The notes: generated from the sequence alone by a model not told the origin. 64,000 bases of DNA from Pseudomonas sp. UYIF39 (GCF_029963765.1 NZ_JALBYU010000007.1:1-64000); one strand, 5' to 3'. Positions 1 to 9,588 are shown, counted from the first letter of the stretch. Made by a program: numbers and translations.

Positions 1-41
1 AGCCAATGCGGTGCAGCAGAAAGAGCGCGGTCGCCCCCTTT

Positions 42-86
42 TGCGACTGCTTCGCAGCCGAACGCAGCCTTCGGCAGCTGCTACAG
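42..86. repeat. REP-type intergenic repeat (half unit)
   Basis: This stretch matches one arm of the inverted repeat units at 8001-8147 and 17828-17966: it contains TGCGACTGCTTCGCAGCCG and ends GCAGCTGCTACAG. Such units are dispersed in Pseudomonas intergenic regions and fold into hairpins. The partner arm is not clearly present here. From 87 to 189 I see nothing else. Confidence 0.6.
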
Positions 87-189
87 AAAGCGTGCACAGC
101 GGTCGCAAACACGCGCGGTAAACAGCCGCATCCATTTATCCAGGCGTGACGCTTTTGAAGCGGCGCCTTCCTTACGGTCAGTAACATGC

Positions 190-221
190 ATTTATCGAAC
201 ATTTCAGTGTTGAATTTATCG
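190..221 (+). promoter_or_regulatory. direct-repeat candidate regulatory site
   Basis: ATTTATCG occurs twice, at 190-197 and 214-221, 24 bp apart (just over two helical turns), in an AT-rich patch upstream of the ABC transporter operon. The spacing suits a regulator bound on one face of the helix, for example the LysR protein encoded at 7114-7989. That link is inference. The rest of the leader up to 481 shows no recognisable gene. Confidence 0.25.
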
Positions 222-481
222 TTTGTCGATCTTTGCCCAGATGACAAAACTGCGGGCATCTCAAATAAAAACAACATGAGAGCAGCCCTATGCCCTATCC
301 CGCCTCCGTCCTCCTGATTCCGTTGCGCCTCGTTCTGCTGCCGGCTTCACGCCTGTCTTGCCTGCGCCTTCGCGGCGCCTGCCACTGACAGTTTCGGTTC
401 ATCGAAAACCGACCGCGTCTGCCGCTCGCCCCCTCTGCGGCCAGTCGAAAAACGCACTTTTGCACGTTATCGGAGAGGCAT

Positions 482-2116
482 ATGAAAGACTTAATGACAC
501 TGGACGGCGCCCTGCCGCATCCAGCGGTAAACGACCTGTGCACCCAAGTCAAAACGGGCGAGATCAATCGTCGCCAGTTCCTGCGCACCGCCGCGCTGCT
601 GGGCATCACCGCTGCCAGCGCCAGCACCTTCCTCGGTTCCGCGCTGCTCGGTAACGCGGCCCACGCCGCCGATGCGGTCACGCCACGTCAGGGTGGCAGC
701 CTGCGGTTTGCCTGCGCCATCCAGGAAATCCAGGACCCGATGCTGATCACCTGGATCGAAGCCTCGAACCTGCTGCGCAACTCGCTGGAATACCTGACCT
801 GGGTCGACGCCGACAACATCACTCACCCGTACCTGGCCGAGAGCTGGAGCCCGTCGGACGACCTGAAGACCTGGACGTTCAACCTGCGTCAGGACGTGAA
901 GTGGAGCAACGGCGACACCTTCAACGTCGAAGACGTGCAGCACAACATCGAGCGTTGGACTGACGCCGACTCGAAGTCGGTCAACCGCACCGCGTTCCAG
1001 GACATCACGGCCTTCGAAAAAGTCAGCGACTTCCAGTTCCGCCTGGTGCTCAAGCGGCCGATGCTGGCGATTCCGGAAATGCTCAACGCCTTCACCTGCG
1101 CGATCGTTCACCGCAGCTTCAAAGCCGGGGACGACTGGGCGAAAAACCCGCTGGGCACCGGGCCATTCAAACTGGTGTCGTTCGCGGTCAACAAGCAAGC
1201 GACCTTCGCCAAGCGTGCCGACTATTGGCGCAAACCGGCCAACCTCGACGAGTTGCGCTACGTCGACATGGGCACCGATATTTCCACCCACCTCGCCGCG
1301 TTGCAGGCTGGGCAAGTAGACGTGTTGTACCGGGTAACGGTCGCCGAACTCGACCTGGCCAAACGCTTGCCGGGTGCGCAGTTGCTGACCTGCAAATCGG
1401 CGCAAACCATCGTCATGCGCATGGCCTGCGACCAGAAACCGTTCGACGACGTGCGGATCCGCAAAGCGGTGGTGCTCTGCGCCGACAACGCGCAGATGCT
1501 GAAAATCGCCTATCGCGGCATGGGCACCTTGGGCGAAGACCACCACGTCGCCCCGTCCCACCCGGAATACTCCCCGTTGCCCAAACGCGCTCGTGACGTG
1601 GCCGGTGCGAAGAAACTCCTCGCTGAAGCCGGGCATCCGAACGGCATCGACATCGACTTGATCGTCGGCAACACCCAGGGCCGCTACGAACAGGATTGCG
1701 CGCAGATCCTGCAACAGAACTGCGCCGAGGCCGGCATCCGCATCAATCTCAAAGTGATCCCGGCCACCCAGTACTGGCCAATCTGGGACAAAGCCGCGTT
1801 CAGCCTCACCTATTGGGCGCATCGCCCGTTGGGCGTGATGTCGCTGGAACTGGCCTACCGCAGCGGCGCGGCCTGGAACGAAAGCCATTACAGCGACCCG
1901 ACCTTCGACGCCGCGCTGGATAAGGCCATGGGCATCATCGACCCGAAACAACGGGCCGTAGCGATGCAAAGCGTTGAGCAAATCCTGCAAGACGCCAGCG
2001 TCATGGTGCAGCCGTTCTGGGGCGACAAGTTCACCGCCGCGAGCAAAAAGGTCCAGGGCTTCCAGGTTCACCCGTCGGACTTCTACCCAATGGATGAAGT
2101 CTGGCTGAGCGCCTGA
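482..2116 (+). CDS. ABC transporter substrate-binding protein (family 5, peptide/opine type), Tat-exported
   Basis: This is a periplasmic solute-binding protein of the SBP_bac_5 (DppA/OppA-like) family, 544 aa, the usual length. A twin-arginine signal is visible (NRRQFLRTAALLG, arginines at residues 30-31), with an Ala-rich hydrophobic stretch and likely cleavage after AHA near residue 62. The mature part has family features such as YLAESWSPSDD and the GTGPF motif. The ATG follows a strong ribosome site, GGAGAGG at 472-478. It heads an importer operon with two permeases and a fused ATPase. The substrate cannot be read from sequence; oligopeptides, opines or glutathione-like compounds are all possible. 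Confidence 0.9.
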   Translation: MKDLMTLDGALPHPAVNDLCTQVKTGEINRRQFLRTAALLGITAASASTFLGSALLGNAAHAADAVTPRQGGSLRFACAIQEIQDPMLITWIEASNLLRNSLEYLTWVDADNITHPYLAESWSPSDDLKTWTFNLRQDVKWSNGDTFNVEDVQHNIERWTDADSKSVNRTAFQDITAFEKVSDFQFRLVLKRPMLAIPEMLNAFTCAIVHRSFKAGDDWAKNPLGTGPFKLVSFAVNKQATFAKRADYWRKPANLDELRYVDMGTDISTHLAALQAGQVDVLYRVTVAELDLAKRLPGAQLLTCKSAQTIVMRMACDQKPFDDVRIRKAVVLCADNAQMLKIAYRGMGTLGEDHHVAPSHPEYSPLPKRARDVAGAKKLLAEAGHPNGIDIDLIVGNTQGRYEQDCAQILQQNCAEAGIRINLKVIPATQYWPIWDKAAFSLTYWAHRPLGVMSLELAYRSGAAWNESHYSDPTFDAALDKAMGIIDPKQRAVAMQSVEQILQDASVMVQPFWGDKFTAASKKVQGFQVHPSDFYPMDEVWLSA

Positions 2117-2134
2117 CTCAAGCGCCTCACAAGA

Positions 2135-2159
2135 GCCCGCCCACTACGCTGCGGCGGGC
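2135..2159 (+). terminator. intercistronic GC-rich hairpin
   Basis: Arms GCCCGCC (2135-2141) and GGCGGGC (2153-2159) lie between the binding-protein gene and the first permease gene, without a following T-run. Hairpins in this position commonly stabilise the upstream mRNA or reduce read-through, so the binding protein outnumbers the membrane parts. That role is inferred. Confidence 0.45.
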
Positions 2160-2191
2160 CGTCATCCCTTGATTAGCCGGAGCGTGCGAGC

Positions 2192-3145
2192 ATGGCTGAG
2201 TTTTTATTGCGCAAGCTATTGGCGCTGGCAGCAACCTTGCTGTCGGTGTCGGTCATCGTGTTCCTGGCCCTGGAACTGAACATCGAGGACGTCGCAATCA
2301 ACGTCCTCGGTCCCTACTCCGCCGCCGACCAACGCGCCGCGTGGCTGGTGGAACACGGTTACAACCAACCCTTTGTCTGGCGCTATTTAGTTTGGTTGAA
2401 AGACTTCGTCCACGGCGACTGGGGCACTTCGGTGCACTTTCGTGAGCCGGTGATTGACCTGCTGCTGCCGAACCTTTGGCAAACGTTGATCCTCGCCGGG
2501 CTGGCCTTGCTGGTGATGGTGCCCGTGGCGTTGACCCTCGGCATTCTGGCCGGCATTCGCCAGGGTTCAGCGGTGGATCGGCTGGTGTCGTTTCTGTCGA
2601 TCGTCACCACCTCGATCCCGGACTTCGCCAGCGCGGTGTTTGTCTCGGCGATCTTCGTGTTCTGGCTCAACTGGCTGCCGGGCGTGAGCAGCATGAGCGA
2701 CGGCTTCAATCCCGTGGAACTGGCGCTGCCGCTGATGGTGCTGTGCCTGTTCGGCATCGGTTATCTGGCCCGGATCACCCGCGCCTCGATGGTCGAAGTA
2801 ATGCAGGCGCCGTACATCCGCACCGCCCGCCTCAAAGGCGCATCGACCTCCCGGATCGTGCTGCGCCATGCGTTGCGTAACGTGCTGATCGCACCGATCA
2901 CCGTGATCATGTTGTACATCCCGTGGCTGCTGTCGAATGTGATCGTGGTCGAGGTGTTCTTCGCCTACAAAGGCTTCGGTTCGCTGCTCTACACCGCGTC
3001 GCTGAACCATGACGTCTACCTGATCGAAGCCTGCGCGATGATCAGCGGCATCGTGGTCGGCGCGACCAAAATCTTCTCGGACCTGGCCTACACCTGGCTC
3101 AACCCGCGCATCACCTTGCGCAGTCTTGGCGGAGGCGGCCAATGA
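2192..3145 (+). CDS. ABC transporter permease (DppB family)
   Basis: Inner-membrane permease of the DppB/OppB type, 317 aa. The N-terminal transmembrane helix (residues about 9-28) is followed by a periplasmic segment containing GDWGTS, typical of the family, and then the five-helix core. The EAA loop that contacts the ATPase is visible around RTARLKGAS. It is the second gene of the importer operon, and its stop overlaps the next start by 4 bp (ATGA), indicating translational coupling. Confidence 0.92.
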   Translation: MAEFLLRKLLALAATLLSVSVIVFLALELNIEDVAINVLGPYSAADQRAAWLVEHGYNQPFVWRYLVWLKDFVHGDWGTSVHFREPVIDLLLPNLWQTLILAGLALLVMVPVALTLGILAGIRQGSAVDRLVSFLSIVTTSIPDFASAVFVSAIFVFWLNWLPGVSSMSDGFNPVELALPLMVLCLFGIGYLARITRASMVEVMQAPYIRTARLKGASTSRIVLRHALRNVLIAPITVIMLYIPWLLSNVIVVEVFFAYKGFGSLLYTASLNHDVYLIEACAMISGIVVGATKIFSDLAYTWLNPRITLRSLGGGGQ

Positions 3146-3978
3146 ACTTCCTCAATTCGTTCAAACACCCCTTGGCGTTGCTCGGTTTGCTGCTGGTCGG
3201 CGGCTGGGTAATGATGGCGCTGTTCGCGCCGTGGCTGGCGCCCCACGATCCACTGGAAAGCTTCACCCCGCTGCTCACCCCGATGACCCCGGATGGCAAT
3301 GGCATGAGCTTCCTGCTGGGCACCGACATGATCGGCCGGGACATTCTTTCGCGGCTGATCTGGGGCACACGCACCGTGTTGTTCTGGTCGATTCTCGCGA
3401 CGCTGACCGCGTTCGCCGTGGGCATCGCCATGGGCCTGTGCGCCGGTTACTTTAATGGCTGGGTCGACGCGCTGCTGTCCTATGTCGCCGACACCGTGCT
3501 GTCGTTCCCGGTGCTAGTGTTGTACATCGTGATCATCATCGCCCTCGGCGCCTCGGCGCTGAACATCCTGATTGCGGTGACCTTCACCAGCGCCCCGGCG
3601 ATCTTCCGGATCATGCGGGCGCTGACCATCGACATCCGCTCCCGGGACTACGTGCTCAGCGCCATCACCCAGGGAGAAGGCTCGCTGCGGATCATGCTGG
3701 TGGAAATCCTGCCTAACTGCGGCGGCCCGTTGATCGTCGATTTCTGCCTGCGCATCGGCTACACCGCAATCATGATCGGTGCCCTCGGCTTCCTCGGCCT
3801 CGGCCTGCCGCCACCGACCCCGGACTGGGGCGGCATGATCAACGAAGGCCGCAGCATGGCCATCGCCTTTCCGCACCTGGTGATCTTCCCGTGCATTGCC
3901 ATCTCCACCCTGATGCTGGGCCTGAGCCTGTTGGCGGACGGTCTGGACGAACACGCCCAGAAAGGCACAAGGAGTTGA
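3142..3978 (+). CDS. ABC transporter permease (DppC family)
   Basis: The partner permease, 278 aa, of the DppC/OppC type. It has an N-terminal helix, the motif LLGTDMIGRDILSRLIWG that marks this family, the permease core, and the C-terminal LGLGLPPPTPDWGGM signature. It overlaps the upstream permease by 4 bp and is followed after 2 bp by the ATPase gene. It should form the heterodimeric channel with the DppB-like protein. Confidence 0.92.
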   Translation: MNFLNSFKHPLALLGLLLVGGWVMMALFAPWLAPHDPLESFTPLLTPMTPDGNGMSFLLGTDMIGRDILSRLIWGTRTVLFWSILATLTAFAVGIAMGLCAGYFNGWVDALLSYVADTVLSFPVLVLYIVIIIALGASALNILIAVTFTSAPAIFRIMRALTIDIRSRDYVLSAITQGEGSLRIMLVEILPNCGGPLIVDFCLRIGYTAIMIGALGFLGLGLPPPTPDWGGMINEGRSMAIAFPHLVIFPCIAISTLMLGLSLLADGLDEHAQKGTRS

Positions 3979-3980
3979 GC

Positions 3981-5618
3981 ATGAGTCAAATGCAAGTATT
4001 GCGCGTGGAGAACCTCTCCATCGAACTGCCCGCCGGCGCCGACCGTAGCCACGCCGTAAAGGGCATCAGCCTCGACGTGCGCAAAGGTGAAATTCTTTGT
4101 GTGATCGGCGAATCCGGCTCCGGCAAATCGGTGCTCTCGGCGGCGATCATGGGCGACTACGCCAAGGGCCTGCGCCACAGTGAAGGGGTGATCGACTTTC
4201 TCGGCGACGATATCTGCCGCATGGATGAGCACTCCCTGCGCCGGTTGCGTGGCAACCGCATCGCGATGATTTTCCAGGAACCGATGGCGGCGCTGAACCC
4301 GGCGATTCGCATTGGCCAGCAGGTCGAGGAAATCTTCGACATTCATGCACCACAGATGCCCGCCACCGAACGCCGCGAACGCATGCTCGCCCTGCTCGAC
4401 TCCACCCAATTGCCCGACCCGCCACGGATCGCCAACAGTTTTCCCCATCAACTCTCCGGCGGCCAATGCCAGCGGGTGGTGATTGCCATGGCGTTGGCGA
4501 TGAACCCGGACTTGCTGATCGCCGACGAACCGACCACCGCATTGGACGTGACCACGCAGGCCCAGGTGCTGAAACTGGTGCGCGACCTGCGGGGGCGCGG
4601 CCAGCACGGCATTTTGTTCATCACCCACGACTTCGGCGTGGTGGCGGAAATCGCCGACCGCATCGCCGTGATGGAGGGCGGTGTGCTGGTGGAAATCGGT
4701 GAGCGTGACCAGGTGCTGAATGCGCCGAAACACCCGTACACCCGCAAATTGATCGCCGCCGTGCCGGCGCTGCACCCCGAATTGCACGCACCGTGCGCTG
4801 ACGGTGAATTAGCCTTGCGCATCGAGCACCTGACCAAAACCTACAACGTCGGCGGCCGTTTAGTGCCGGCGCTCAAGGATGTCTCGCTGCAACTGCCACG
4901 GGGCAAGACCCTGGCGATTGTTGGCGAGTCCGGCTCGGGCAAGAGCACGCTGGTCAAAGCGGCGATTCGGCTGGTGGAAAGCGACAGCGGCCACGTCTGG
5001 GTCGGTGAAACGGACTTCCTCGCGTTGCGCGGTTCGGCGCTGGCGGCCAATCGGCGGCGGATCCAGATGATTTTCCAGGACCCTTACGGCTCGCTCAATC
5101 CGCGCCATCGGGTCGGCGACATCATCGCCCGCGCGGCGCAACTGCGCGGGTTATCGGCCAAGGATGCGTGGACCGAGGCCGGCGATTTGCTGGAGCAGGT
5201 CGGGCTCAAACGCGATGCGCTCAAGCGCAAGCCGCGGCAGTTCTCCGGCGGCCAGCGCCAGCGCATCGGCATCGCCCGGGCCCTGGCGATGCGCCCGGAA
5301 GTGCTGATCGCCGATGAAAGCGTCTCGGCGCTGGATGTCTCGGTGCAAAAGCAGGTGCTGGAGTTGCTCGCCGAACTGCAACAGCGCCTCAACCTGAGCA
5401 TTTTGTTCATCACCCACGACTTGCGCGTGGCGGCGCAGATCAGCGACTACATCGCGGTGATGCGCCAGGGCGAAGTGGTGGAATACGGCACGGCGGAACA
5501 GGTGTTGCTGCGACCGCAAAACACCTACACCCAGACCTTGCTGGCGGCAGCGCCCGGCGCTTCGGCGATACCGGTGGCCTCTGTCGCCGAACCACCGCTG
5601 AGGCTGATCCGACCTTAA
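3981..5618 (+). CDS. ABC transporter fused double ATP-binding protein (DppD-DppF type)
   Basis: Cytoplasmic ATPase of 545 aa in which the two subunits normally encoded as DppD and DppF are joined, as in GsiA/YejF. Two full cassettes are visible: Walker A GESGSGKS at residues 43-50 with signature LSGGQCQRV and Walker B LLIADEPT, then a second Walker A near residue 313 with signature FSGGQRQRI and LIADESVSALD. The first signature has Cys where Arg or Lys is usual. The ATG at 3981 follows AAGGAG at 3969-3974. An upstream in-frame extension from 3891 would run inside the permease gene and is rejected. Confidence 0.92.
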   Translation: MSQMQVLRVENLSIELPAGADRSHAVKGISLDVRKGEILCVIGESGSGKSVLSAAIMGDYAKGLRHSEGVIDFLGDDICRMDEHSLRRLRGNRIAMIFQEPMAALNPAIRIGQQVEEIFDIHAPQMPATERRERMLALLDSTQLPDPPRIANSFPHQLSGGQCQRVVIAMALAMNPDLLIADEPTTALDVTTQAQVLKLVRDLRGRGQHGILFITHDFGVVAEIADRIAVMEGGVLVEIGERDQVLNAPKHPYTRKLIAAVPALHPELHAPCADGELALRIEHLTKTYNVGGRLVPALKDVSLQLPRGKTLAIVGESGSGKSTLVKAAIRLVESDSGHVWVGETDFLALRGSALAANRRRIQMIFQDPYGSLNPRHRVGDIIARAAQLRGLSAKDAWTEAGDLLEQVGLKRDALKRKPRQFSGGQRQRIGIARALAMRPEVLIADESVSALDVSVQKQVLELLAELQQRLNLSILFITHDLRVAAQISDYIAVMRQGEVVEYGTAEQVLLRPQNTYTQTLLAAAPGASAIPVASVAEPPLRLIRP

Positions 5619-5650
5619 GCCAACTGACCTCATAACCCTTTCCCCATGCC

Positions 5651-5667
5651 GCCGCGTTCGCTGCGGC
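5651..5667 (+). terminator. short hairpin after the ABC operon
   Basis: Arms GCCGC (5651-5655) and GCGGC (5663-5667) lie in the 95-bp gap before the porin gene. There is no T-run, so it may only attenuate or stabilise the transcript. Confidence 0.3.
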
Positions 5668-5713
5668 CCGGGCTGCTGTTGCCAACGATAATTAAAAAAT
5701 TAGGAGTATCACT

Positions 5714-6895
5714 GTGCGCACAACCACCCCTCTTGCGGTCCGTTCCATCGCTCTGATTCCACTGCTCGGCGTCTTCGCGGCGCCGGCCATGGCGGTGCAG
5801 GTCACCGACAACCTAGACCTTGGTGGCGCCATTCGGGCGCGTTGGGACTATGACCCGGACCGCGACATCCAGAAGTTTGGCCTGGACACGGTGTTCCTCA
5901 GCGCCAAGTACAACTCCGATACCTGGATCGGTGAAGCCCAGTACCGTTTCTACGGACGCTCCTACCCTTACCAGTACACCAAGAACTACGGCGATATCCA
6001 ATTCGCCAAGTTCGCCTGGGCCGGCTACAAGTTCAACCCCGACCAGCAAGTGCAGGTCGGCCTGAACACGGTGCCGTTCGGTTTGCAGCCGTACTTCGGC
6101 AGCACCTTTTACGAAACCCTGGGCAACGTCATCGGCCTGGAAGATGTGCAACAGGTCGGCGCCAAGTACATCCAGCAAAGTGGCGACTGGAATATCCAGG
6201 CCGGCTACTACTTGCGTCCGGCGTGGCAAGGCAAAGGCACCAGCAAAGGCGTCACTTACTCAAGCGTAGTGTCCGGGGCCGACAGCTACGTTGGCGATGG
6301 CAGCGACAACCAGGAGCGCAACACCGTGGTGCTGCGGGTGGCCAAGGCCCTGGACCTGGGGCCGTGGAAATCCGAAGTCGGGATCTCCGGCCTGACCTCG
6401 ACCCTGGAGAACAAGGACACCGACAACGACGGCCGCCGCAACGCCGTGGCCGTGCACTACCTCGGCAAAAACGGCCCGTGGGGCGTGCAACTGCAAGCGG
6501 CGCGGCAACAGATGTCGCCGCGCAACCCCGGCACCGATGAAGTGGTCACCCTCGGCGGTTACGACGGCACTTACAACGTCGCCAGTCGCGGCAATTTGTA
6601 CGTGGCAGACCTGAGCTACGACGTCAGCGGAAAATACCTGTTCGACCTGATCAGCGGCGTGAAGCTGTACGCCAACTACAGCGCCTTCGACAAATCCGCC
6701 GATGAGTTCAAGACTTCGCAGCGGATGATCCTGGGCACCTCGTTTTCCTTCAGCAAACTGTGGATCGCGACGGAGTGGTTGTATGGCAAGAATGATCCGT
6801 ACATCGGTGGCAGCAGCTATACACAGAGTCTGGGGGCTGGGGGTAGTGACCAGTGGGAGAATCAGTTGTACATGAACATTGGGTATTACTTCTGA
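5714..6895 (+). CDS. outer-membrane porin-like beta-barrel protein
   Basis: A 393-aa secreted protein with a classical signal peptide (cleavage likely after AMA near residue 27). The mature sequence is dominated by alternating aromatic and polar strands and ends in a terminal Phe (MNIGYYF), the hallmark of an outer-membrane barrel. The start is GTG at 5714, preceded by TAGGAG. It follows the ABC importer genes on the same strand and probably provides the outer-membrane entry for the same substrate. I do not recognise a specific porin subfamily. Confidence 0.8.
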   Translation: MRTTTPLAVRSIALIPLLGVFAAPAMAVQVTDNLDLGGAIRARWDYDPDRDIQKFGLDTVFLSAKYNSDTWIGEAQYRFYGRSYPYQYTKNYGDIQFAKFAWAGYKFNPDQQVQVGLNTVPFGLQPYFGSTFYETLGNVIGLEDVQQVGAKYIQQSGDWNIQAGYYLRPAWQGKGTSKGVTYSSVVSGADSYVGDGSDNQERNTVVLRVAKALDLGPWKSEVGISGLTSTLENKDTDNDGRRNAVAVHYLGKNGPWGVQLQAARQQMSPRNPGTDEVVTLGGYDGTYNVASRGNLYVADLSYDVSGKYLFDLISGVKLYANYSAFDKSADEFKTSQRMILGTSFSFSKLWIATEWLYGKNDPYIGGSSYTQSLGAGGSDQWENQLYMNIGYYF

Positions 6896-6924
6896 TCCCG
6901 ATTATTTGGCGTTTCTGAAGGCTT

Positions 6925-6993
6925 CTTCGCGAGCAAGCCCGCTCCCACAAGGAACACGCGACCCACTGTAGGAGCGAGGCTTGCCCGCGAAGA
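6925..6993. repeat. inverted pair of REP elements
   Basis: Two facing copies of a Pseudomonas REP: 6925-6949 (ending AAGCCCGCTCCCACA) and 6967-6993 (starting TGTAGGAGCGAGGCTTG). They can pair as a hairpin between the porin gene and the LysR gene. The same unit occurs at 9589-9679 and, shortened, at 14797. Confidence 0.8.
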
Positions 6994-7113
6994 CGTCAGC
7001 CCAAACAACACTTGCATCAGCCCATCCACTAATTGTCAGATAGGCCCTACAAAACAATCACCAAAAACAATAAACCTGCCCCATATTGGCGTCAGGTCCG
7101 GAGTCACCCTTTC

Positions 7114-7989
7114 ATGCGTCAACTGCCCTCGCTCAACATGCTGCGCGTCTTTGAAGAAGTTGCGCGGCATCGCAGCTTCAGCCAGGCGGCCCTGGGGTTA
7201 AACGTCACCCAAGGCGCGGTCAGCCGTCAAATCAAGCAGCTCGAAGATTATCTCGGTGTGGCGCTGTTCATCCGCACGCCGCAAGGCCTGTCGCTGACCG
7301 AAACCGGTCTCGCCCTCTCCCCGCAACTGAGCGATGCCTTCGACCACGTCGAACGCGCCCTGCAAGCGGTGCGCGTACCCAACCTGCGCCAACGCCTGCG
7401 CATCGTCGCACCACCGACCTGGGCCACGCGTTGGTTATCGGCGCACTTGCGCGCGTTCTGCCAACGCTACCCCGACATAAGCCTAAGCGTGACCCACCAA
7501 AGCGGCCACGACAACCTTGCGGAAATCGACTGCCACATTCGTTTCGGTCTCGAAGCGGCCAGCCACTGCAGCAGTCAGTTGCTGGTGATGGAACGGCACA
7601 TGGCGGTGGCCAGTCCGGAGTTGTTTATCAATGGCCAACCGCCGGATCTGCGCCAGCTTCCATTGCTGCACATCCTGCACGACGGCAAGCGTTTGAAGGT
7701 GTGGGAGAACTGGTTGGCGGCGATGGGCCGTGAGGATGTCGATGCCGAGCAAGGGCTGGAATTCAGCACCCTGGATCAGGTGATTCACACGGCGTTGGCC
7801 GGTGGCGGATTGGCGGTGATTGATCGGCAGATGATCGAAAAGGAACTGGCGAATGGCAGCCTGTTGCCGATCACCCCGGTTGAGGTGGTGGGACCCTATG
7901 GGTATTGGCTGGATGTGGTGAATGACAAGCAAGGGTTGTCGAAGGTGCGGTTGTTTACGGAGTGGTTGGGGTTGGTCAGTAATCCCTGA
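7114..7989 (+). CDS. LysR-family regulator (GcvA-like)
   Basis: A 291-aa transcription factor. The N-terminal winged helix-turn-helix includes MLRVFEEVARHRSFSQAALGL and NVTQGAVSRQIKQLE, close to GcvA-type regulators, followed by a substrate-binding domain. I chose the ATG at 7114 because it places the conserved LPSLNMLRVFEE start at the N terminus. A TTG at 7033 would add 27 poorly conserved residues. It lies downstream of, and on the same strand as, the ABC/porin operon and may control it; this is inferred from position only. Confidence 0.88.
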   Translation: MRQLPSLNMLRVFEEVARHRSFSQAALGLNVTQGAVSRQIKQLEDYLGVALFIRTPQGLSLTETGLALSPQLSDAFDHVERALQAVRVPNLRQRLRIVAPPTWATRWLSAHLRAFCQRYPDISLSVTHQSGHDNLAEIDCHIRFGLEAASHCSSQLLVMERHMAVASPELFINGQPPDLRQLPLLHILHDGKRLKVWENWLAAMGREDVDAEQGLEFSTLDQVIHTALAGGGLAVIDRQMIEKELANGSLLPITPVEVVGPYGYWLDVVNDKQGLSKVRLFTEWLGLVSNP

Positions 7990-8000
7990 TCACACACACC

Positions 8001-8147
8001 TGTAGCAGCTGCCGAGCCCGCGAGGCTACGTTCGGCTGCGAAGCAGTCGTAAGATCAGGTTGCTCGGTCCTTCAGGTTGACCGGGTTGTCTGGACTACGA
8101 CTGCTGCGCAGCCGAACGCAGCCTCGCGGGCTCGGCAGCTGCTACAG
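8001..8147. repeat. REP inverted pair (REPIN-like)
   Basis: The arm at 8001-8052 (TGTAGCAGCTGCCGAGCCCG onward) is the inverted copy of the arm at 8095-8147. Together they form a long hairpin of about 147 bp between the convergent LysR and MFS genes, where it could also act as a transcription barrier. A related pair is at 17828-17966 and a half copy at 42-86. Confidence 0.8.
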
Positions 8148-8167
8148 AAGACGGTGGTGAGGCTTGA

Positions 8168-9532
8168 TTAGATCGGTGCCGCGACTTTGGCAGTCACTCC
8201 TTCGCGGCTCTCCACCGGGCTCTGCGCCTTGCACGCCTGGCTCAACGTCAGCGATTTGGTTTCCGGCGCCCAAGCCCAGGAAATGATCGCGCCCAACGCC
8301 AGAATCGCCGCCAGAATGCCCATGGTCGGGCTCAAGCCAATCCCCGCCACACTCACCGGCAACAGGAAGGTGCTGACCGCCGAACCCAAGCGACTCACCG
8401 CCGTGGCCAGGCCAATCCCGCTGGCCCGCACTTCGGTCGGGAAGCTCTCGGCCGGGAACACCCCCACCAGGTTGCTCACCGCCGACAACACCAGCGTGAA
8501 CACGCCAAACACCAGCACCATCAGGAACGCCGCACTGCCCGGCAACGCCGCCAGCAGGAACAGTGCCACCGCCAGGATGATGAACGAATTGATCAAAAAG
8601 CCCCGGCGCGAAAACTTCACCGTGCACCAGATCCCGATCAATGCGCCGAGGATCAGCAGCATGTTCAGCATCAGCTCCGTGCCAAAACCTTCCGCCAGGC
8701 CCATCTTCTGCAGAATCGACGGCAAAAAGGTGTAGATCGCGAAGTACGGCATCACGATGCAGACGAAGAACAGGCAATTGAACGCGGTGCGCTTGCGGTA
8801 TTCACGGCTGAACAACACCGCGTAGCCGGAACGGGTTTCGGTGGAGCGGGTTTCGTCGAGTTCGACGTTGTCGCCCAGGTGTTTCTTGACGATGGCCCGC
8901 GCCTCGGCAATCCGCCCCTGATTCACCAGCCAGCGCGGCGACTCGGGCGTGCCGATCCGAGCGATCAAAATCAACGCCGCCGGGATCGCTGACGAGGCCA
9001 GCATCCAGCGCCAAGCGTCGTCACCCAGGTTGAGCATCGCCGTACCGACGAAGGTGGCGGCGACGTAGCCAAAGGTCCAGATCACGCTGAACGAACCGAG
9101 CAGCACACCGCGATGTTTCTTCGGTGAGAATTCGGCGAGCATCGCGTGGCCAACGCTAAAATCACCGCCCAAGCCGATGCCGATCAGCACCCGACAGAGG
9201 AACAACTGCATCGCCGTTTCAGCGTAAAACTGCATCACCGAAGCAATGGTGATCAACACGAAGCTGACCAGGAAGATTTTCTGCCGACCGACCTTGTCGG
9301 AGATCCAGCCAAAGAACAGGCTGCCCAGGAACAGACCGATCAGCGCCGAAGCACCGATCAGGCCCTGCCAGAATGCGTCGAGGTGCATCTGCGGGCTTAG
9401 CAGGGTGAACGCGATACCGATCAGGCCGAGGATGTAGCCGTCGGTGAAATGTGCGCCGAACGTCAGGCCAGCGATTTTGATGTGGAAGCGCCCGATGGGC
9501 AGGTCATCGATCTTTATCGATTGAGCGGACAT
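8168..9532 (-). CDS. MFS transporter (sugar/aromatic-acid symporter type)
   Basis: Inner-membrane secondary transporter of 454 aa with 12 predicted helices. The signature after helix 2, GWISDKVGRQKIF, and the motif TPESPRWLVNQGR before the central loop place it in the sugar-porter/SV2-like MFS branch. It is the last gene of a minus-strand operon with the aldehyde dehydrogenase, aldo/keto reductase and Fae homologue, separated from them by a REP hairpin. It is probably the uptake system for whatever that operon degrades. The substrate is unknown. Confidence 0.88.
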   Translation of the reverse strand: MSAQSIKIDDLPIGRFHIKIAGLTFGAHFTDGYILGLIGIAFTLLSPQMHLDAFWQGLIGASALIGLFLGSLFFGWISDKVGRQKIFLVSFVLITIASVMQFYAETAMQLFLCRVLIGIGLGGDFSVGHAMLAEFSPKKHRGVLLGSFSVIWTFGYVAATFVGTAMLNLGDDAWRWMLASSAIPAALILIARIGTPESPRWLVNQGRIAEARAIVKKHLGDNVELDETRSTETRSGYAVLFSREYRKRTAFNCLFFVCIVMPYFAIYTFLPSILQKMGLAEGFGTELMLNMLLILGALIGIWCTVKFSRRGFLINSFIILAVALFLLAALPGSAAFLMVLVFGVFTLVLSAVSNLVGVFPAESFPTEVRASGIGLATAVSRLGSAVSTFLLPVSVAGIGLSPTMGILAAILALGAIISWAWAPETKSLTLSQACKAQSPVESREGVTAKVAAPI

Positions 9533-9588
9533 GTTCGTCTCCAGTTGTTGTTATTGACGGAGAAATGAAACCGATAGCTTTAGCTCTT

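Noticed and set aside
290..391. 33-codon leader frame before the ABC operon
   Set aside because: It has only a weak ribosome site and no conserved feature that I can see; chance reading frames of this size are common at this GC content.
491..2071. 526-codon open frame on the minus strand opposite the binding-protein gene
   Set aside because: It is a GC-rich antisense shadow with no ribosome site or domain; the plus-strand gene has clear Tat signal and family motifs.
3759..4787. Long minus-strand frame across the permease and ATPase genes
   Set aside because: Antisense shadow of two well-supported, overlapping transporter genes.
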